Source: Galbibacter sp038433465 (lineage in GTDB: Bacteria; Bacteroidota; Bacteroidia; Flavobacteriales; Flavobacteriaceae). Taken from it: 64,000 nucleotides of DNA. The translations under genes and the position numbers were made by a program. Each line of letters starts with the position of its first letter. Positions within the stretch are counted from its first letter, which is position 1. The stretch covers positions 248,001 to 312,000 of the forward strand of contig NZ_JAESVF010000002.1 in NCBI RefSeq assembly GCF_038433465.1. Reading direction: 5' to 3'. This document shows, one piece after another, positions 42,297-50,970 of the stretch. A model generated the notes under the pieces. The model made no database searches, was not told the origin of the DNA, and worked only from the letters and a program-made list of their open reading frames with translations.

Positions 42297-43328
42297 TTAA
42301 AAAATCATTTTTTGTTTTCTAACCAACAACCAAATTACAACTGGCGCCCCGACAATTGATGTGATGGCGTTAATTGGTAATGAATATTCTGAGGTTGGTA
42401 ATTGTGCAATGGTGTCGCAGACCAACATTAAAATTGCTCCAAATAAAACAGTTGCAGGAAGTAAAATATGATGATTTTGGGTGTTAAACAATTGCCTGGT
42501 TAAATGCGGAACAGCCAAACCAATAAAGGCAATTGGTCCTGTGAAAGCGGTAATGCTACCTGCAAGAATACTTGTAGCAATAATTATTAAGTATCTTGAT
42601 TTTTTAAGTTGAATTCCCATACTTTGCGCATAATTTTCACCTAAAAGAAGTGCGTTTAGCGGTTTTAAAACTGTAATGGTTATCAATATTCCGATGCTGA
42701 AAAGAATGGCTAAAAATGCTAGTTGACTCCAACTTAAATTCCCTAAACTTCCAAACGACCAAAAGATGTATTGCTGTAATTTTTCTTTACTTGTAAAGTA
42801 TGAAAGCACACTTACAACTGCAGTTGTTATACTCCCAAACATGAGTCCGATAATGAGTAGCGCCATGGTGTCTTTCACTTTGTTCGCAACAATGAAAATG
42901 GCTAATAAAACTAAAAAACTTCCTGCCGTAGCTCCAATAGCGATGGTATAACTACTTAAAAAAAATGCAGAAAAAATACCTGCAAATACAGAAGACCCCA
43001 TGATTAAAAGTGCAACACCTAAACTTGCCCCAGAGCTGATTCCTAAAACAAAAGGTCCTGCAAGCGGATTTCTAAAAAGAGTTTGCATTAACAGTCCGCT
43101 AACGGAAAGTCCGCTTCCCACCAATACTGCTGTAAAAGCTTTTGGTAGGCGATAGTTTAGAATGATATATTGCCACGATTGTTTTTCGATATCGCTTCCG
43201 ATAAGTGTTGTTACAATCTGTTTTATTGGAATTCGAACGGAACCCAAACTAATATTTATCAGAAAAAAAACAACTAATAAAATGGCTAGTATTGCAAAGT
43301 AAAGTCGGTATGTTTTTATGGGTTTCAA
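42297..43328 (-). CDS. btuC: FecCD/BtuC-family ABC transporter permease
   Basis: 343 residues with about ten transmembrane helices. Family stretches are visible: NYRLPKAFTAVLVGSGLSVSG, LFRNPLAGPFVLGISSGASLG (pattern), TGPIAFIGLAVPHLTRQLF and SEYSLPINAITSIVGAPVVIWLL. It starts with TTG at 43328, overlapping the upstream stop as TTGA, with no better start available. It forms the membrane channel for cobalamin or siderophore import; the divergent riboswitch-controlled receptor favours cobalamin. Confidence 0.9.
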   Translation of the reverse strand: MKPIKTYRLYFAILAILLVVFFLINISLGSVRIPIKQIVTTLIGSDIEKQSWQYIILNYRLPKAFTAVLVGSGLSVSGLLMQTLFRNPLAGPFVLGISSGASLGVALLIMGSSVFAGIFSAFFLSSYTIAIGATAGSFLVLLAIFIVANKVKDTMALLIIGLMFGSITTAVVSVLSYFTSKEKLQQYIFWSFGSLGNLSWSQLAFLAILFSIGILITITVLKPLNALLLGENYAQSMGIQLKKSRYLIIIATSILAGSITAFTGPIAFIGLAVPHLTRQLFNTQNHHILLPATVLFGAILMLVCDTIAQLPTSEYSLPINAITSIVGAPVVIWLLVRKQKMIF

Positions 43329-44509
43329 GGTTGTAATGGCTTAAAAAATACAGGTTCGTAATTAGGCAATACGTTTGGATGCAGTATTTTAATGATGTCT
43401 TTTAAGACTAAATCTGGACGGTTAGGAGCCAATTCGTAATACAGTAAACCGCCCGTAGCACCCGTTGTTAAACTGTAAGTAAATATTTTTTTGTTTTTAA
43501 AAGTGTCAAATTGAGTGTAATGTGTATTGGTCTCTTTTAACTGGTTGTAGCTTGTAAATTGTCCAGGACCAATCCAATATTCGGTTGTTTTTGCTTTTTC
43601 CAAGACACTTTCAAAATTAAGCGAAAGACTGCCAGTGCCTTTACTGTTTTTCCAAGTATAATTAGCATTTGCGTCTTTTAAAAAGTGAGCTACCCAACTT
43701 TCGCCAGCGGGTGCATACCAAATATCTTTAAACATAGAACCACTAAAAACTGTTGGTTGCACTTCAGTTTGTAGTGCTAATTTTTTAGCATTGTTGTAAG
43801 CAGTTGCAATTTCATTAAAAATACTATCGGCTTGTTTTTCTTTGTTAAAAAACACTCCAAAAAGCTTAATCCATTCGGCTTTTCCCAAAGGAGTTTCTTC
43901 TACCCAATCGCCATTATACACAACTGGAATTCCTGCGTTAGCTATGTTTTTATAGGTTTTGTTTTCGCCATCTACGGTAAAACCCATTACAAGTTCTGGC
44001 TCTAAGCTGATAAGCACTTCGGTATTGATAGCTTCATTTAAACCGAGTTCTTTAACACTACCGTTGTCAATTTTATTCCGAATTGGTTCCGAAGAAATGT
44101 AATTAGTACCAGGAAAACCTATCAAAGTATTTTCAATATTTAAAAGTTCAATGGCAGGAATGTGCGTAGTTGAAGTTGCTACAAGTCGTGTAACTGGTGT
44201 TGCGATTATGGCATCATAAGCATTGGCATCGAAGGTTATTGAGTTTAATTTTTCCTTCGGAACTAACGCATACGTGTACGCTTTATTAGCATTTGGCCAT
44301 GGAGAAGTGACTTCTACAGTGGTGAAATTTTCATTTTTACTGATGCTAAATCCTTGTGCATATTCAACATTAACAGAAGTGTTTTTATCAGTAGTTTCAA
44401 CTTCTTCTGAGTTTAAATTTGAACTGTTTTTTGGAGCTTCTTTGCATGCTGTAAAAAAAATCAGCAGTAATAAAAAAAGGCTATTTATTTGGTATGAGTG
44501 TTTTAGCAT
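43325..44509 (-). CDS. btuF: ABC transporter substrate-binding lipoprotein (BtuF-like)
   Basis: 394 residues. A lipoprotein signal ends at FFTACKEA (~Cys21), and an Asn/Ser/Glu-rich linker follows. The type III binding-protein fold shows VTSPWPNANKAYTYALVPK, a RLVATSTTHIPAIELLNIENTLIGFP segment (pattern) and ELAPNRPDLVLKDIIKILHP near the C-terminus, matching the cobalamin/iron-siderophore class. It is the first gene of the minus-strand ABC operon, sharing a ~70-bp divergent promoter region with btuB. It binds the ligand in the periplasm and delivers it to the FecCD-type permease. Confidence 0.87.
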   Translation of the reverse strand: MLKHSYQINSLFLLLLIFFTACKEAPKNSSNLNSEEVETTDKNTSVNVEYAQGFSISKNENFTTVEVTSPWPNANKAYTYALVPKEKLNSITFDANAYDAIIATPVTRLVATSTTHIPAIELLNIENTLIGFPGTNYISSEPIRNKIDNGSVKELGLNEAINTEVLISLEPELVMGFTVDGENKTYKNIANAGIPVVYNGDWVEETPLGKAEWIKLFGVFFNKEKQADSIFNEIATAYNNAKKLALQTEVQPTVFSGSMFKDIWYAPAGESWVAHFLKDANANYTWKNSKGTGSLSLNFESVLEKAKTTEYWIGPGQFTSYNQLKETNTHYTQFDTFKNKKIFTYSLTTGATGGLLYYELAPNRPDLVLKDIIKILHPNVLPNYEPVFFKPLQP

Positions 44510-44582
44510 TGTGGCAATTAATTTTTCAGGTGTAAAATTAAGATTATTATATTTTTCTAATGGTGGCGTTCTTGAAATTGTT

Positions 44583-44590
44583 TAATTTTG
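44583..44590 (+). promoter_or_regulatory. -7 promoter element for btuB leader
   Basis: TAATTTTG matches TAnnTTTG and lies about 35 bp before the riboswitch aptamer. A convincing -33 TTTG is not seen. Confidence 0.5.
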
Positions 44591-44621
44591 CGTCGAATTT
44601 ATGGTTTTAAATCTGTTTTCA

Positions 44622-44832
44622 ATGGGTTTAAATTAAAAGGGAATACGGTGAGAAACCGTGGCTGTTCCCGCAACTGTAAGCTTTATGCCAACTATTGTTG
44701 GTTTCTGTTTAAAGTTAGAAATAATTTTAACAGTTTGTTATTATCTTCAAAAAAAACCACTGTTTCTGAAGAGAAATGGGAAGGTATAATAACAAAAAAG
44801 TAAGCCAGGAGACCTGCCAAGATTCACAAATT
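44622..44832 (+). ncRNA. Cobalamin (B12) riboswitch
   Basis: Conserved aptamer blocks are present in order: GGGAATACGGTGAGAAACCG at 44639-44658, GCTGTTCCCGCAACTGTAAG just after it, and the B12 box with AGCCAGGAGACCTGCC at 44803-44818, separated by a variable arm. This is the classical arrangement upstream of btuB. Binding of adenosylcobalamin should lower btuB expression. It is oriented toward the TonB-dependent receptor at 44904 and not toward the divergent ABC operon. Confidence 0.95.
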
Positions 44833-44862
44833 TTATGTCAAACTTTCGGGACAAGGGTTTGC

Positions 44863-44886
44863 GTATGACACACTCATACTTTTTTC
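44863..44886 (+). terminator. Riboswitch expression-platform terminator hairpin
   Basis: GTATGA-cacac-TCATAC (44863-44868, 44874-44879) followed directly by TTTTTT, 18 bp before the btuB ATG. Upstream ATGTCAAAC (about 44834-44842) can pair with GTTTG and the ATGAC of the terminator arm, giving a plausible antiterminator. Confidence 0.7.
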
Positions 44887-44903
44887 CCACATAACTAAAC
44901 AGC

Positions 44904-46784
44904 ATGAACAAAAGAATTTTTTCTCTTTGTGCATTTGGTCTTGTAACTGCATGGACTTTTGCGCAAGAAAAAAACAATCAAACAGAAACAACTATCCAAG
45001 AATTAGAAGAAGTAGTTGTAGCAGATTCTCGTTTTGAACTAAAACGCGAAAACTCAGGAAAAACAGTTATTAAAATTTCTCAAGAAGAATTACAACGCAA
45101 TCAAGGACGTTCGGTAGCCGAAGTTATTAATACTAAAAGTGGTATTGAAATTAACGGAAGCCGTAGTAATGCAGGCCAAAACCTTTCGTATTTTGTACGT
45201 GGTGGTAACAACCGCCAAGTATTGGTGTTGATTGATGGTGTGCAAGTAAGCGACCCTTCGCAAATTGCAATGGATTTTGATTTACGTTTGTTAGATTTAA
45301 ACCAAATCGAATCGATAGAAATTGTAAAAGGTGCAGCTAGTACACTTTACGGAAACCGCGCAGCGACAGCGGTTATTAATATTACAACTAAAAGCGCAGG
45401 CGAACGTAAAATTGCTGCCAATTTTGAAAGTAGTATCGGTTCTAATCAGTCTTCGGAAGAGGATAGTTATAACTTAACAGATTTTTCAAACAGAGCTTCT
45501 GTTAATGGTACGCTTGGGAAATTTACGTATTTAGCTGGTTTTGGAAATCAGTATACCGATGGACTTTCAGCGGTGATAGGAGATGAGAAGGATCCTTTTA
45601 ACCGAATCAACTCGAATGTTAATTTTGGATATCAATTTTCAGATCGTTTTTCAGTAAAAGTTTTAGGATATTACGATAAGTTTAAAGCCGATTTCGATAG
45701 CTCTTCGCCTCAGCAAGATAGCGATGATTATTCAGTGAGTGAGCAATTTAGAATTGCAATTGCACCAGAATATAAGTACAACAACGGAAGCGTTACATTG
45801 AATGCTTCGTATAACGACATCAGCAGAGATATTTATTCGGCATATCCAAATGCATACGAAGCAAATAGTACGGTTGTAGATTTGTTTAATAAATACAATT
45901 TTAGCGATACGTTTTACACTATTGTAGGATTAAACTACATTAAAAATGAAGCGACACTTGGTGCAGATACCGATTTTAGTATTACCGATCCGTATGCAAA
46001 TGTTGTTTGGGTTTCCGACTTTGGATTGCATATGAATGTAGGTGGACGTTTAAACAACCATAGCGAGTATGGAAGTCACTTTACCTACAATTTAAACCCT
46101 TCGTACACTTTAAAATTTGCGAACAATAACAGTTATTTAAAGTTTTTAGGTTCGTATAGTACTTCTTACATCGCGCCATCTTTATCTCAATTGTTTGGTG
46201 CTTTTGGAGCAAATCCAGATTTAGAGCCAGAAGAAGACAGAACTTTAGAAGGAGGAGTAGAGTATAACACTGGTATTTTTAGATTGAGTGGAGTGTATTT
46301 TAATAGAGAAGAAGAAAACTTTATTGCTTATAAAACCATCAATTTTGAAACTTATGAAGGAATGTATGTAAACGAAGAAGAAGCTTTTACCGTAAATGGA
46401 GTAGAGGTGGAAACAAGCATACAACCGATGAATAATTTAATGATTGATGCGAATTATACATTTACTGAAAACAGAGATAAAGTAGCATTGCGTATTCCGA
46501 AGCATAAAGCAAATGCAAGTGTACAGTACACTTTGTTACAAAATACAAACTTAGGACTGACTTACCAATACACAGGGGAGCGTTTGGATACCGATTTTAA
46601 CACCTACGAAGATGTGGAGTTGGATGCGTTTTCTTTAGTGAATTTTAATGTGAGTCATAACTTTTCAAACAAGTTTACAGTGTTCTTTAATTTAGACAAC
46701 TTGTTTAATGAAGATTATTATGAATTAGTAGGCTATACTACTAGAGGAAGAAATATAAGAGTAGGATTTAGGTTAGGTTTATAG
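44904..46784 (+). CDS. btuB: TonB-dependent vitamin B12 receptor (BtuB-like)
   Basis: 626 residues. Signal peptide ends AWTFAQ (~residue 20); a TonB-box-like EELEEVVVAD precedes the plug domain (~50-160, with FVRGGNNRQVLVLIDGVQVSD and VKGAASTLYGNRAATAVINI as pattern). A 22-strand barrel ends in RNIRVGFRLGL. The length (~614 in E. coli BtuB) and the cobalamin riboswitch in its leader make B12 or related corrinoids the substrate. It works with the divergent BtuF/C/D-like ABC system and TonB. Confidence 0.9.
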   Translation: MNKRIFSLCAFGLVTAWTFAQEKNNQTETTIQELEEVVVADSRFELKRENSGKTVIKISQEELQRNQGRSVAEVINTKSGIEINGSRSNAGQNLSYFVRGGNNRQVLVLIDGVQVSDPSQIAMDFDLRLLDLNQIESIEIVKGAASTLYGNRAATAVINITTKSAGERKIAANFESSIGSNQSSEEDSYNLTDFSNRASVNGTLGKFTYLAGFGNQYTDGLSAVIGDEKDPFNRINSNVNFGYQFSDRFSVKVLGYYDKFKADFDSSSPQQDSDDYSVSEQFRIAIAPEYKYNNGSVTLNASYNDISRDIYSAYPNAYEANSTVVDLFNKYNFSDTFYTIVGLNYIKNEATLGADTDFSITDPYANVVWVSDFGLHMNVGGRLNNHSEYGSHFTYNLNPSYTLKFANNNSYLKFLGSYSTSYIAPSLSQLFGAFGANPDLEPEEDRTLEGGVEYNTGIFRLSGVYFNREEENFIAYKTINFETYEGMYVNEEEAFTVNGVEVETSIQPMNNLMIDANYTFTENRDKVALRIPKHKANASVQYTLLQNTNLGLTYQYTGERLDTDFNTYEDVELDAFSLVNFNVSHNFSNKFTVFFNLDNLFNEDYYELVGYTTRGRNIRVGFRLGL

Positions 46785-46836
46785 ATTGATGGTGTATATG
46801 AGGGAATACACCATCCCTAAATTGTTTTCCAAAAAA

Positions 46837-46864
46837 AAGTCTCAGCGTTAGCTGAGACTTTTTG
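46837..46864. terminator. Bidirectional terminator btuB / S41 protease
   Basis: Perfect 10-bp stem AAGTCTCAGC / GCTGAGACTT (46837-46846, 46851-46860) with GTTA loop. Eight As precede it and Ts follow, so it can serve both convergent genes. Confidence 0.9.
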
Positions 46865-46883
46865 ATTTTATATGAGAGGTTTT

Positions 46884-48401
46884 TTATTTTTGAGTAAAGG
46901 TTTTCTCATTTGGTAAAATGTACATTTCGGTACTGAATTTCTTCCCTTTAATTTTCCCAGCTTCTTCTAATTGTAGTTGATTTGCTCTTAAAAGGTTCCC
47001 TTTTGCACTTGTACCAGCAATATCGTCTAAAGCAGCGCGAAGCATCACTTCATTAGGGTCTCCAAACGGAAGAATGGTTGCAGCATACGCAGCTTCATTC
47101 ACTTCAATATTTGGTTCGAACCCGTCATCATAATCATTTTCATCTAAACTATTGAATATTTGGAAAACAATAGGTTGTAATCCTACAGTGTGGTTAGGGT
47201 TTCTGTTGTTTGAATTTGTATAAGGAACTCCAGAATCATAAACAGTGATAGAACCTTCGTTTTTACCTGTGGTAGTTCTACCTACAAGAATTACATCCAT
47301 AAAAGGTCTAAGTCCGTTTATAATCATTTCACTAGCAGATGCTGTGTAGTTAGAGCCTAAAACGTACAATCTTGTAAGATTAGTAAGTCGACTAATTGGA
47401 ATATCTTGATTGGTGTATTCACCTGTTGTTTTATCATATAAATATGCCTCATCAAAAAATGGATAGATACTTCCGTTTTCTGCATTTCTCTTATCGTTAA
47501 AAGTAAGTTTAGAGAAAGTTGTTCCATTTGCTCTATTTCCTTGAATCATACTTGCTAAAAACGAAGACGTTAAAACAGATCCTCCACCGTTGTAGCGTAA
47601 GTCTAAAACTAATTCGTTAATTCCTTCAGCTTTAAATTCAGTAAAAACATCGTTTAACTCTTCATGGTAAGTACTTACAAAGCTATTGTAAACTAAGTAT
47701 CCAATTTTCTTTCCATCTTCTTCAATAATTGAATGGAAGTGTACTGGGTTTTCAGATAATAAAACTGCGGTAATGCTTTTGTCTGAAGCTTCTTTTACAA
47801 ATGTTCCGTTTTGATACGAACCAAGTCCTAGTGTTACAGACGGTTCAGTAAAAATATTATTTATAACGGTGTAATTTGACTCGGTTAATTCAACACCATC
47901 AACTTTATAAATTAAATCGCCACGTTTTATTCCAGCTTCACTAGCAGGAGAATCAGGTACAACATAGCTTACAGTAGCAACAACGTCTGTGCTTCCTTGT
48001 TGTTTGTAAACTAAATAACCAATGTTTAAACCATAAGATTCCGAAATTCCTCTAAACTGGTTTGCTTGTGCATCTACATCTTCGATATACCATGAAAAGT
48101 CGTCCTCAGCAGTGTAAACTATATCGTTAAATAAACTTTCAGGATTGCTATACCCATTTAAATAATTATAGTAGGCAGTAGTGTTGTCTTTTTTAGCGTC
48201 ATCTAGGTCGGCTACATTTTCTTGGTAGTAGTACCAGTAATTCATTGACTTCCAGATAAAGTCGTTAATTTCGTTTTCTAGCGTAACTTCTTCTCCGCCA
48301 TCATCATCTCCACCGCCGGTAGAATCGTCATCTTTGCTACAGCCCACTGCAAAAACAAGCGTAGCCAATAGCAACCATCGTAATTTAAATAGATGTTTCA
48401 T
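46884..48401 (-). CDS. S41 family peptidase lipoprotein (C-terminal processing protease type)
   Basis: 505 residues. Lipoprotein signal ends FAVGCSKDD (Cys21), followed by an Asp/Gly-rich linker. Then come a helical N-domain, a PDZ domain (~115-210, GLNIGYLVYKQQ, DSPASEAGIKRGDLIYKVDG as pattern) and the S41 catalytic domain with KIGYLVYNSFVS, LVLDLRYNGGG and the nucleophile Ser in NYTASASEM (~350). The basic partner is expected in GRTTTGKNEGS. Probably a periplasmic or surface protease. It is divergent from the ECF sigma gene over 208 bp. Substrate unknown. Confidence 0.88.
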   Translation of the reverse strand: MKHLFKLRWLLLATLVFAVGCSKDDDSTGGGDDDGGEEVTLENEINDFIWKSMNYWYYYQENVADLDDAKKDNTTAYYNYLNGYSNPESLFNDIVYTAEDDFSWYIEDVDAQANQFRGISESYGLNIGYLVYKQQGSTDVVATVSYVVPDSPASEAGIKRGDLIYKVDGVELTESNYTVINNIFTEPSVTLGLGSYQNGTFVKEASDKSITAVLLSENPVHFHSIIEEDGKKIGYLVYNSFVSTYHEELNDVFTEFKAEGINELVLDLRYNGGGSVLTSSFLASMIQGNRANGTTFSKLTFNDKRNAENGSIYPFFDEAYLYDKTTGEYTNQDIPISRLTNLTRLYVLGSNYTASASEMIINGLRPFMDVILVGRTTTGKNEGSITVYDSGVPYTNSNNRNPNHTVGLQPIVFQIFNSLDENDYDDGFEPNIEVNEAAYAATILPFGDPNEVMLRAALDDIAGTSAKGNLLRANQLQLEEAGKIKGKKFSTEMYILPNEKTFTQK

Positions 48402-48609
48402 TTGTTAATTTTTAAGTGTATCATCAGTATAATAAAGACTTTTAGCGAATATTTTCTTTTATCAACCAAAAATTATACCGATTTGTAATTAGCGTTATCA
48501 CCGTAATATTACTTACATTTATTGAAATAAAAAATTTATTGTAACAAAAACTTTTGTTATTCGTCTACAAGATAAGAAGCAGTAAAATGCTAACTAATCA
48601 ACCTAAAAA

Positions 48610-49128
48610 ATGCAACAAGCAGAGTTTATACAAACCATAACGCCTTTTAAAGACAAGCTATTTCGATTAGCAAAGCGTTTGTTGGTTTCTACGGAAGAAG
48701 CCGAAGATGCTACACAAGAGGTGTTGTTAAAATTGTGGACTCAAAAGCAAAAAATAAGTAATTATGCAAGTGTGGAAGCTTTTGCAATGACCATGACAAA
48801 AAACTATTGTTTGGATAGATTAAAGTCGAAACAAGCGGGAAATTTAAAATTAGTGCACTCTAATTATGAAGACACCCAAACCTCTTTACAAAAGAAAGTA
48901 GAGGTAAACGATAGTATCGATTGGATGCAAAAAATAATGAACACACTTCCCGAACAGCAACGTTTGGTATTACAATTACGAGATGTAGAGCAATACGAGT
49001 ATCACGAAATTGAAGAAATGTTAGAAATGAATCCTACCGCTATTAGAGTTACTTTATCTAGAGCTCGAAAAGCAGTACGCGAACAATTACTAAAAAAACA
49101 CAGTTATGGCATCAAACAAACAAAATAA
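48610..49128 (+). CDS. ECF-type RNA polymerase sigma factor
   Basis: 172 residues. Sigma region 2 (~10-80: FRLAKRLLVSTEEAEDATQEVLLKLW) and region 4 (~110-165: LPEQQRLVLQLRDVEQYEYH, then EMNPTAIRVTLSRARKAVREQL; pattern only) are present, with nothing else. It directs RNA polymerase to a small regulon in response to an envelope signal. The next gene overlaps it by 23 bp and encodes a single-pass membrane protein, the usual place of an anti-sigma factor; two DUF4252 genes follow. Confidence 0.9.
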   Translation: MQQAEFIQTITPFKDKLFRLAKRLLVSTEEAEDATQEVLLKLWTQKQKISNYASVEAFAMTMTKNYCLDRLKSKQAGNLKLVHSNYEDTQTSLQKKVEVNDSIDWMQKIMNTLPEQQRLVLQLRDVEQYEYHEIEEMLEMNPTAIRVTLSRARKAVREQLLKKHSYGIKQTK

Positions 49129-49579
49129 TATTACAGTTTCTGATGTAGAAAAACTATTGGAAAAGTATTTTGAAGCTACCACAACGATAGCCGAAGAAGA
49201 ACAATTGAAGATCTATTTTTCTCAAGCAGAGGTCGCTCCTCATTTGGAAGAATACAAACCAATTTTTAATTACTTTGCCGTAGCCAAAGAAGAAAAAAGC
49301 ACGCACAACATTCCGTTAAAACCTAGAAAAAATAAGACGTATTTAAAATGGATTTCTGTTGCAGCTGTAGCCGCTATTTTCTTTGGGATTTTTATCGCCA
49401 AGCAGTCTTCTCCTGAGGTGTCGCCAACTCTAGCGCTAGAGGAACACTACACTCCAGAAGAAATTAGATCGGCACAATTAGCAATGGCGTTGTTTACCGA
49501 TAATTTTCAGAAAGGAACGCAAGGCGCAACCTATTTAAAAGAATTTGAAAAAAACACAAACCGATTTTTAAACAATTAG
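49106..49579 (+). CDS. Putative anti-sigma membrane protein
   Basis: 157 residues. The N-terminal ~80 (SDVEKLLEKYFEATTTIAEEE, QLKIYFSQAEVAPHLEEYKPIF; pattern) fit a small cytoplasmic zinc-free sigma-binding region like those of Bacteroidota anti-sigma-like proteins. One transmembrane helix (~90-108, WISVAAVAAIFFGIFIA) follows, then a short periplasmic tail. I do not recognise a named anti-sigma domain; the role is inferred from overlap with the sigma gene and from topology. Confidence 0.7.
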   Translation: MASNKQNNITVSDVEKLLEKYFEATTTIAEEEQLKIYFSQAEVAPHLEEYKPIFNYFAVAKEEKSTHNIPLKPRKNKTYLKWISVAAVAAIFFGIFIAKQSSPEVSPTLALEEHYTPEEIRSAQLAMALFTDNFQKGTQGATYLKEFEKNTNRFLNN

Positions 49580-49650
49580 AAAGCCGTAGCATAACTAAAA
49601 TGTTATAGGCAAATTCAAACAAAACAGATTAAAAACAAATAGTAAAACAT

Positions 49651-50199
49651 ATGAAAAAGTTAATTTTAATAATAGCATTTACCATTGTGCCTTTTTTATC
49701 GCCAGCACAATCTATTTTTGATAAATACTCAGAAAGCAACGATGTAACTTTTGTGGCACTGCAACCCAAAATGTTTCAGATGTTGAGTAAAATAAACATC
49801 AGTTCAGACGATCCAGATGCGGCTGCCGTATTCGATTTGGTAAATAATATTACCAGTTTTAAAGTAATTACTACGGAAAACCCTAAGATTACTAAAGACA
49901 TCGACAGTTGGGTTTCAAATCATTTAAAAAGCTCATCTTTTGAAGAATTAATGCGCGTTCGTGATGGAGGTTCTAATGTGAAGTTTTATGTGAAAGAAGG
50001 AGCTGATGAAAACCACGTAAAAGAACTTCTTATGTTTGTAACCGATTTAAATACCGATAATATAGAGCTTGGTGGAAAGAAACCAGAAACGGTTTTACTT
50101 TCATTAACTGGAAATATCGATTTACGTCAGATTTCAAAACTAACAAGTAAAATGGACCTTCCAGGAGGGGATCAATTAGGAAAAGCAGGGAACAAATAA
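49651..50199 (+). CDS. DUF4252 secreted protein
   Basis: 182 residues with a signal peptide (ending SPAQ, ~residue 20). The mature part (FDKYSESNDVTFVALQPKMFQMLSKI, then ITSFKVITTENPKITKDIDSW as pattern, FEELMRVRDGGSNVKFYVKEG, LSLTGNIDLRQISKLT) is DUF4252, whose function is not known to me. It follows the anti-sigma-like gene by 71 bp and is 15 bp ahead of a second DUF4252 gene. Being periplasmic and in a sigma operon, it may be the stress target or the signal. Confidence 0.8.
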   Translation: MKKLILIIAFTIVPFLSPAQSIFDKYSESNDVTFVALQPKMFQMLSKINISSDDPDAAAVFDLVNNITSFKVITTENPKITKDIDSWVSNHLKSSSFEELMRVRDGGSNVKFYVKEGADENHVKELLMFVTDLNTDNIELGGKKPETVLLSLTGNIDLRQISKLTSKMDLPGGDQLGKAGNK

Positions 50200-50214
50200 T
50201 TTAAACAAATCACG

Positions 50215-50760
50215 ATGAAAAACTTAAAAAATAGCATTGTATTATTCCTATTATCACTTGTATTATTTTCCTGCGGAAGCGACACACCGAGTCTGCAAGA
50301 ATACTATGTGAACAATGCCGAAAATCCTAATTTTATCTCGTTAGATATTCCTTCGAGTATTTTGAATATCGCTACAACTACTTTAACTGAAAAAGAAAAG
50401 GAAGCATACGAATCAGTAAAAAAACTAAACGTTTTAGCTTTTAAACTGAATGGTGAAAATGATGAAGCATATCAAGCTGAAAAGAGCACTATACAAACAA
50501 TTCTTAAAGATGAAAAGTATGAAGAATTGATGGTGATAAATAGCGGGAAATATAAAGGAACTGTAAAATATTTGGGAACCGATGAAGCTATAGACGAAGT
50601 GATTCTCTTTGGAAGCGACGACGAAAACGGATTTGCTTTAGTGCGAGTTTTAGGAAATAAAATGAAACCCGAAAACATGATGGCACTTGTTGAGGCAGTT
50701 GAAAAAGGAGCAGTAGATTCTGGAGCTATTGAATCGCAATTAAAAGGGATTTTTAATTAG
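50215..50760 (+). CDS. DUF4252 lipoprotein
   Basis: 181 residues; lipoprotein signal ending LFSCGSD (Cys20). The rest resembles the preceding DUF4252 protein (PNFISLDIPSSILNI, LNVLAFKLNGEND, EELMVINSGKYKGTVKYLGTDEAIDEVILFGSDD as pattern), so the pair is likely an old duplication, one soluble and one lipid-anchored. It is the last gene of the sigma operon; its stop is 38 bp before copy B of the structured repeat. Confidence 0.8.
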   Translation: MKNLKNSIVLFLLSLVLFSCGSDTPSLQEYYVNNAENPNFISLDIPSSILNIATTTLTEKEKEAYESVKKLNVLAFKLNGENDEAYQAEKSTIQTILKDEKYEELMVINSGKYKGTVKYLGTDEAIDEVILFGSDDENGFALVRVLGNKMKPENMMALVEAVEKGAVDSGAIESQLKGIFN

Positions 50761-50797
50761 AGTTTAATATTAAGTAATAGTTGTTTTTTGAAACTAC

Positions 50798-50970
50798 GAC
50801 CTATTTAAAAAGTATTGAAAATCAAGGAAGCAGTGTGGGTGAAAGATAAAAAGTTGTCTGAGCGTAGCGAGTTCTTTTTATCTGTGGAGGATGTTTCCGT
50901 AGATTTTCTTATACTTTTTGAATCAGTCTTGACTTTTTTGTTTCGTTTTTGTGTCAAGACAAAAATGAAA
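50798..50970 (+). repeat. Dispersed structured repeat, copy B (173 bp)
   Basis: Second copy of the element at 17776-17949. Pairs: AAAAAGTAT 50807-50815 with ATACTTTTT 50911-50919; GAAAATC 50817-50823 with GATTTTC 50902-50908; GGAAGCA 50826-50832 with TGTTTCC 50892-50898; AGATAAAAAG 50844-50853 with CTTTTTATCT 50874-50883; second hairpin GTCTTGAC 50926-50933 with GTCAAGAC 50953-50960. A 73-codon open frame crosses this copy but is broken by stops in copy A. It occupies the middle of the 372-bp convergent gap 50761-51132. Confidence 0.85.
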
